Source: Devosia sp. Root413D1
GTDB taxonomy: Bacteria > Pseudomonadota > Alphaproteobacteria > Rhizobiales > Devosiaceae
Reading direction: 5' to 3'
Assembly (NCBI RefSeq): GCF_001425235.1
Contig: NZ_LMEA01000009.1
Location: 222,718 to 286,717, forward strand
Length of the DNA: 64,000 nucleotides
Positions 63,671 to 64,000 of this stretch are shown piece by piece. The notes under the pieces were generated by a model. That model was not told the origin of the DNA and ran no database searches. It worked only from the letters and a program-made list of their open reading frames with translations. Positions within the stretch are counted from its first letter, which is position 1. Each line of letters opens with the position of its first letter. The translations under genes were made by a program, and so were the position numbers.

Positions 63671-64000
63671 ATGCGAACACTGAACCTTGGGATTCTGGCG
63701 CATGTCGACGCCGGTAAAACCTCTCTGACGGAACGGCTGCTCTACGCAGCCGGTGTCATCGACCGCCTCGGGAGCGTCGATGGCGGCAATACCCAGACCG
63801 ATACAATGGCGCTGGAGCGCCAGCGCGGCATCACCATCAAGGCTGCCGTGGTGTCGTTCGTTGCCCATGATACGACGATCAACCTGATCGATACCCCCGG
63901 CCACCCCGATTTCATCGCCGAGGTCGAGCGGGTGCTGAACGTGCTCGATGGCGCGGTGCTGGTGGTCTCGGCGGTCGAAGGCGTACAGGGCCAGACCCGC
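63671..64000 (+). CDS. Tet(M)/OtrA-like ribosomal protection GTPase (5' part)
   Basis: 110 residues are visible before the edge. GTPase motifs: AHVDAGKT (10-17), RGIT (53-56) and DTPGH (74-78). The frame [21 protein letters not shown] and [12 protein letters not shown]-like end match tetracycline-resistance ribosomal protection proteins rather than EF-G. An in-frame stop 9 bases upstream fixes the ATG. Homologues occur chromosomally in many environmental rhizobia, so tetracycline resistance cannot be stated from this fragment. Confidence 0.85.
   Translation, partial: MRTLNLGILAHVDAGKTSLTERLLYAAGVIDRLGSVDGGNTQTDTMALERQRGITIKAAVVSFVAHDTTINLIDTPGHPDFIAEVERVLNVLDGAVLVVSAVEGVQGQTR

Overview
The window is a high-GC alphaproteobacterial chromosome segment, most likely Hyphomicrobiales (Rhizobiales) and possibly close to Devosia. 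The order is supported by several loci typical of it: pckA/chvI-chvG-hprK-PTS IIA-HPr, sppA-ihfB-lapA-trpFBA, addB-addA-trxA, a DivL-type pseudo-kinase with Tyr in place of the phospho-accepting His, and the short HPr kinase. The genus is inference. No rRNA and no CRISPR array is present.

Layout. 1-5.0 kb (minus): the left edge cuts a large secreted RTX protein whose N-terminus is an AHH (HNH-type) nuclease domain. It is preceded by an Imm11-type immunity gene and by a second, frameshifted immunity copy. 5.1-8.7 kb (minus): a surface-polysaccharide group (BioF2/CelD-like acyltransferase, sterol-desaturase-type hydroxylase, VpsF-like polymerase/ligase). 8.9-11.5 kb: a Tat-exported epoxide hydrolase, two unrecognised genes and tRNA-Ala(GGC). 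11.7-18.4 kb: a FYDLN-acid protein, cmk, rpsA, a GNAT enzyme, a DUF1127-like small protein and a large wHTH-ATPase regulator. 18.6-23.6 kb: sppA-ihfB-lapA-trpF-trpB-trpA and a DUF2937 gene. 23.8-35.9 kb: ahcY, divL, tsaE, addB-addA and two tandem thioredoxins (CGPC and CPPC). 35.9-42.1 kb: a GH3 enzyme converging on a minus-strand accD / TIM-barrel-SUMF1 fusion / folC group. 42.3-49.1 kb: HPr, a phosphodiester-glycosidase-like gene on the other strand, PTS IIA, hprK, chvG, chvI and divergent pckA. 49.5-58 kb: cell-wall hydrolase, HAD phosphatase, J-domain protein, DUF1810, alpha/beta hydrolase, GFA-family protein, outer-membrane beta-barrel, DUF2171, a lower-GC AIPR-family defence gene and a TfoX-N protein. 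58.2-64 kb: polA, a quinone-oxidoreductase-like enzyme, an SH3b membrane protein and the start of a Tet(M)-like ribosomal protection GTPase cut by the right edge.

How the genes work together. Most of the window is housekeeping: translation (cmk, rpsA, tRNA), tryptophan synthesis, methyl-cycle clearing of SAH, recombinational repair (AddAB, PolA), folate and fatty-acid synthesis, and the PTS/ChvGI/PckA carbon-and-envelope control block. Accessory content is concentrated at the left edge (toxin-immunity), beside tRNA-Ala, in the AIPR gene, and in carbohydrate-active genes inserted into otherwise conserved operons. Palindromic GC-rich intergenic repeats of several families are scattered throughout; one pair shows compensatory base changes in its stem. 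Several starts appear to be TTG or GTG, chosen from ribosome-binding sites.
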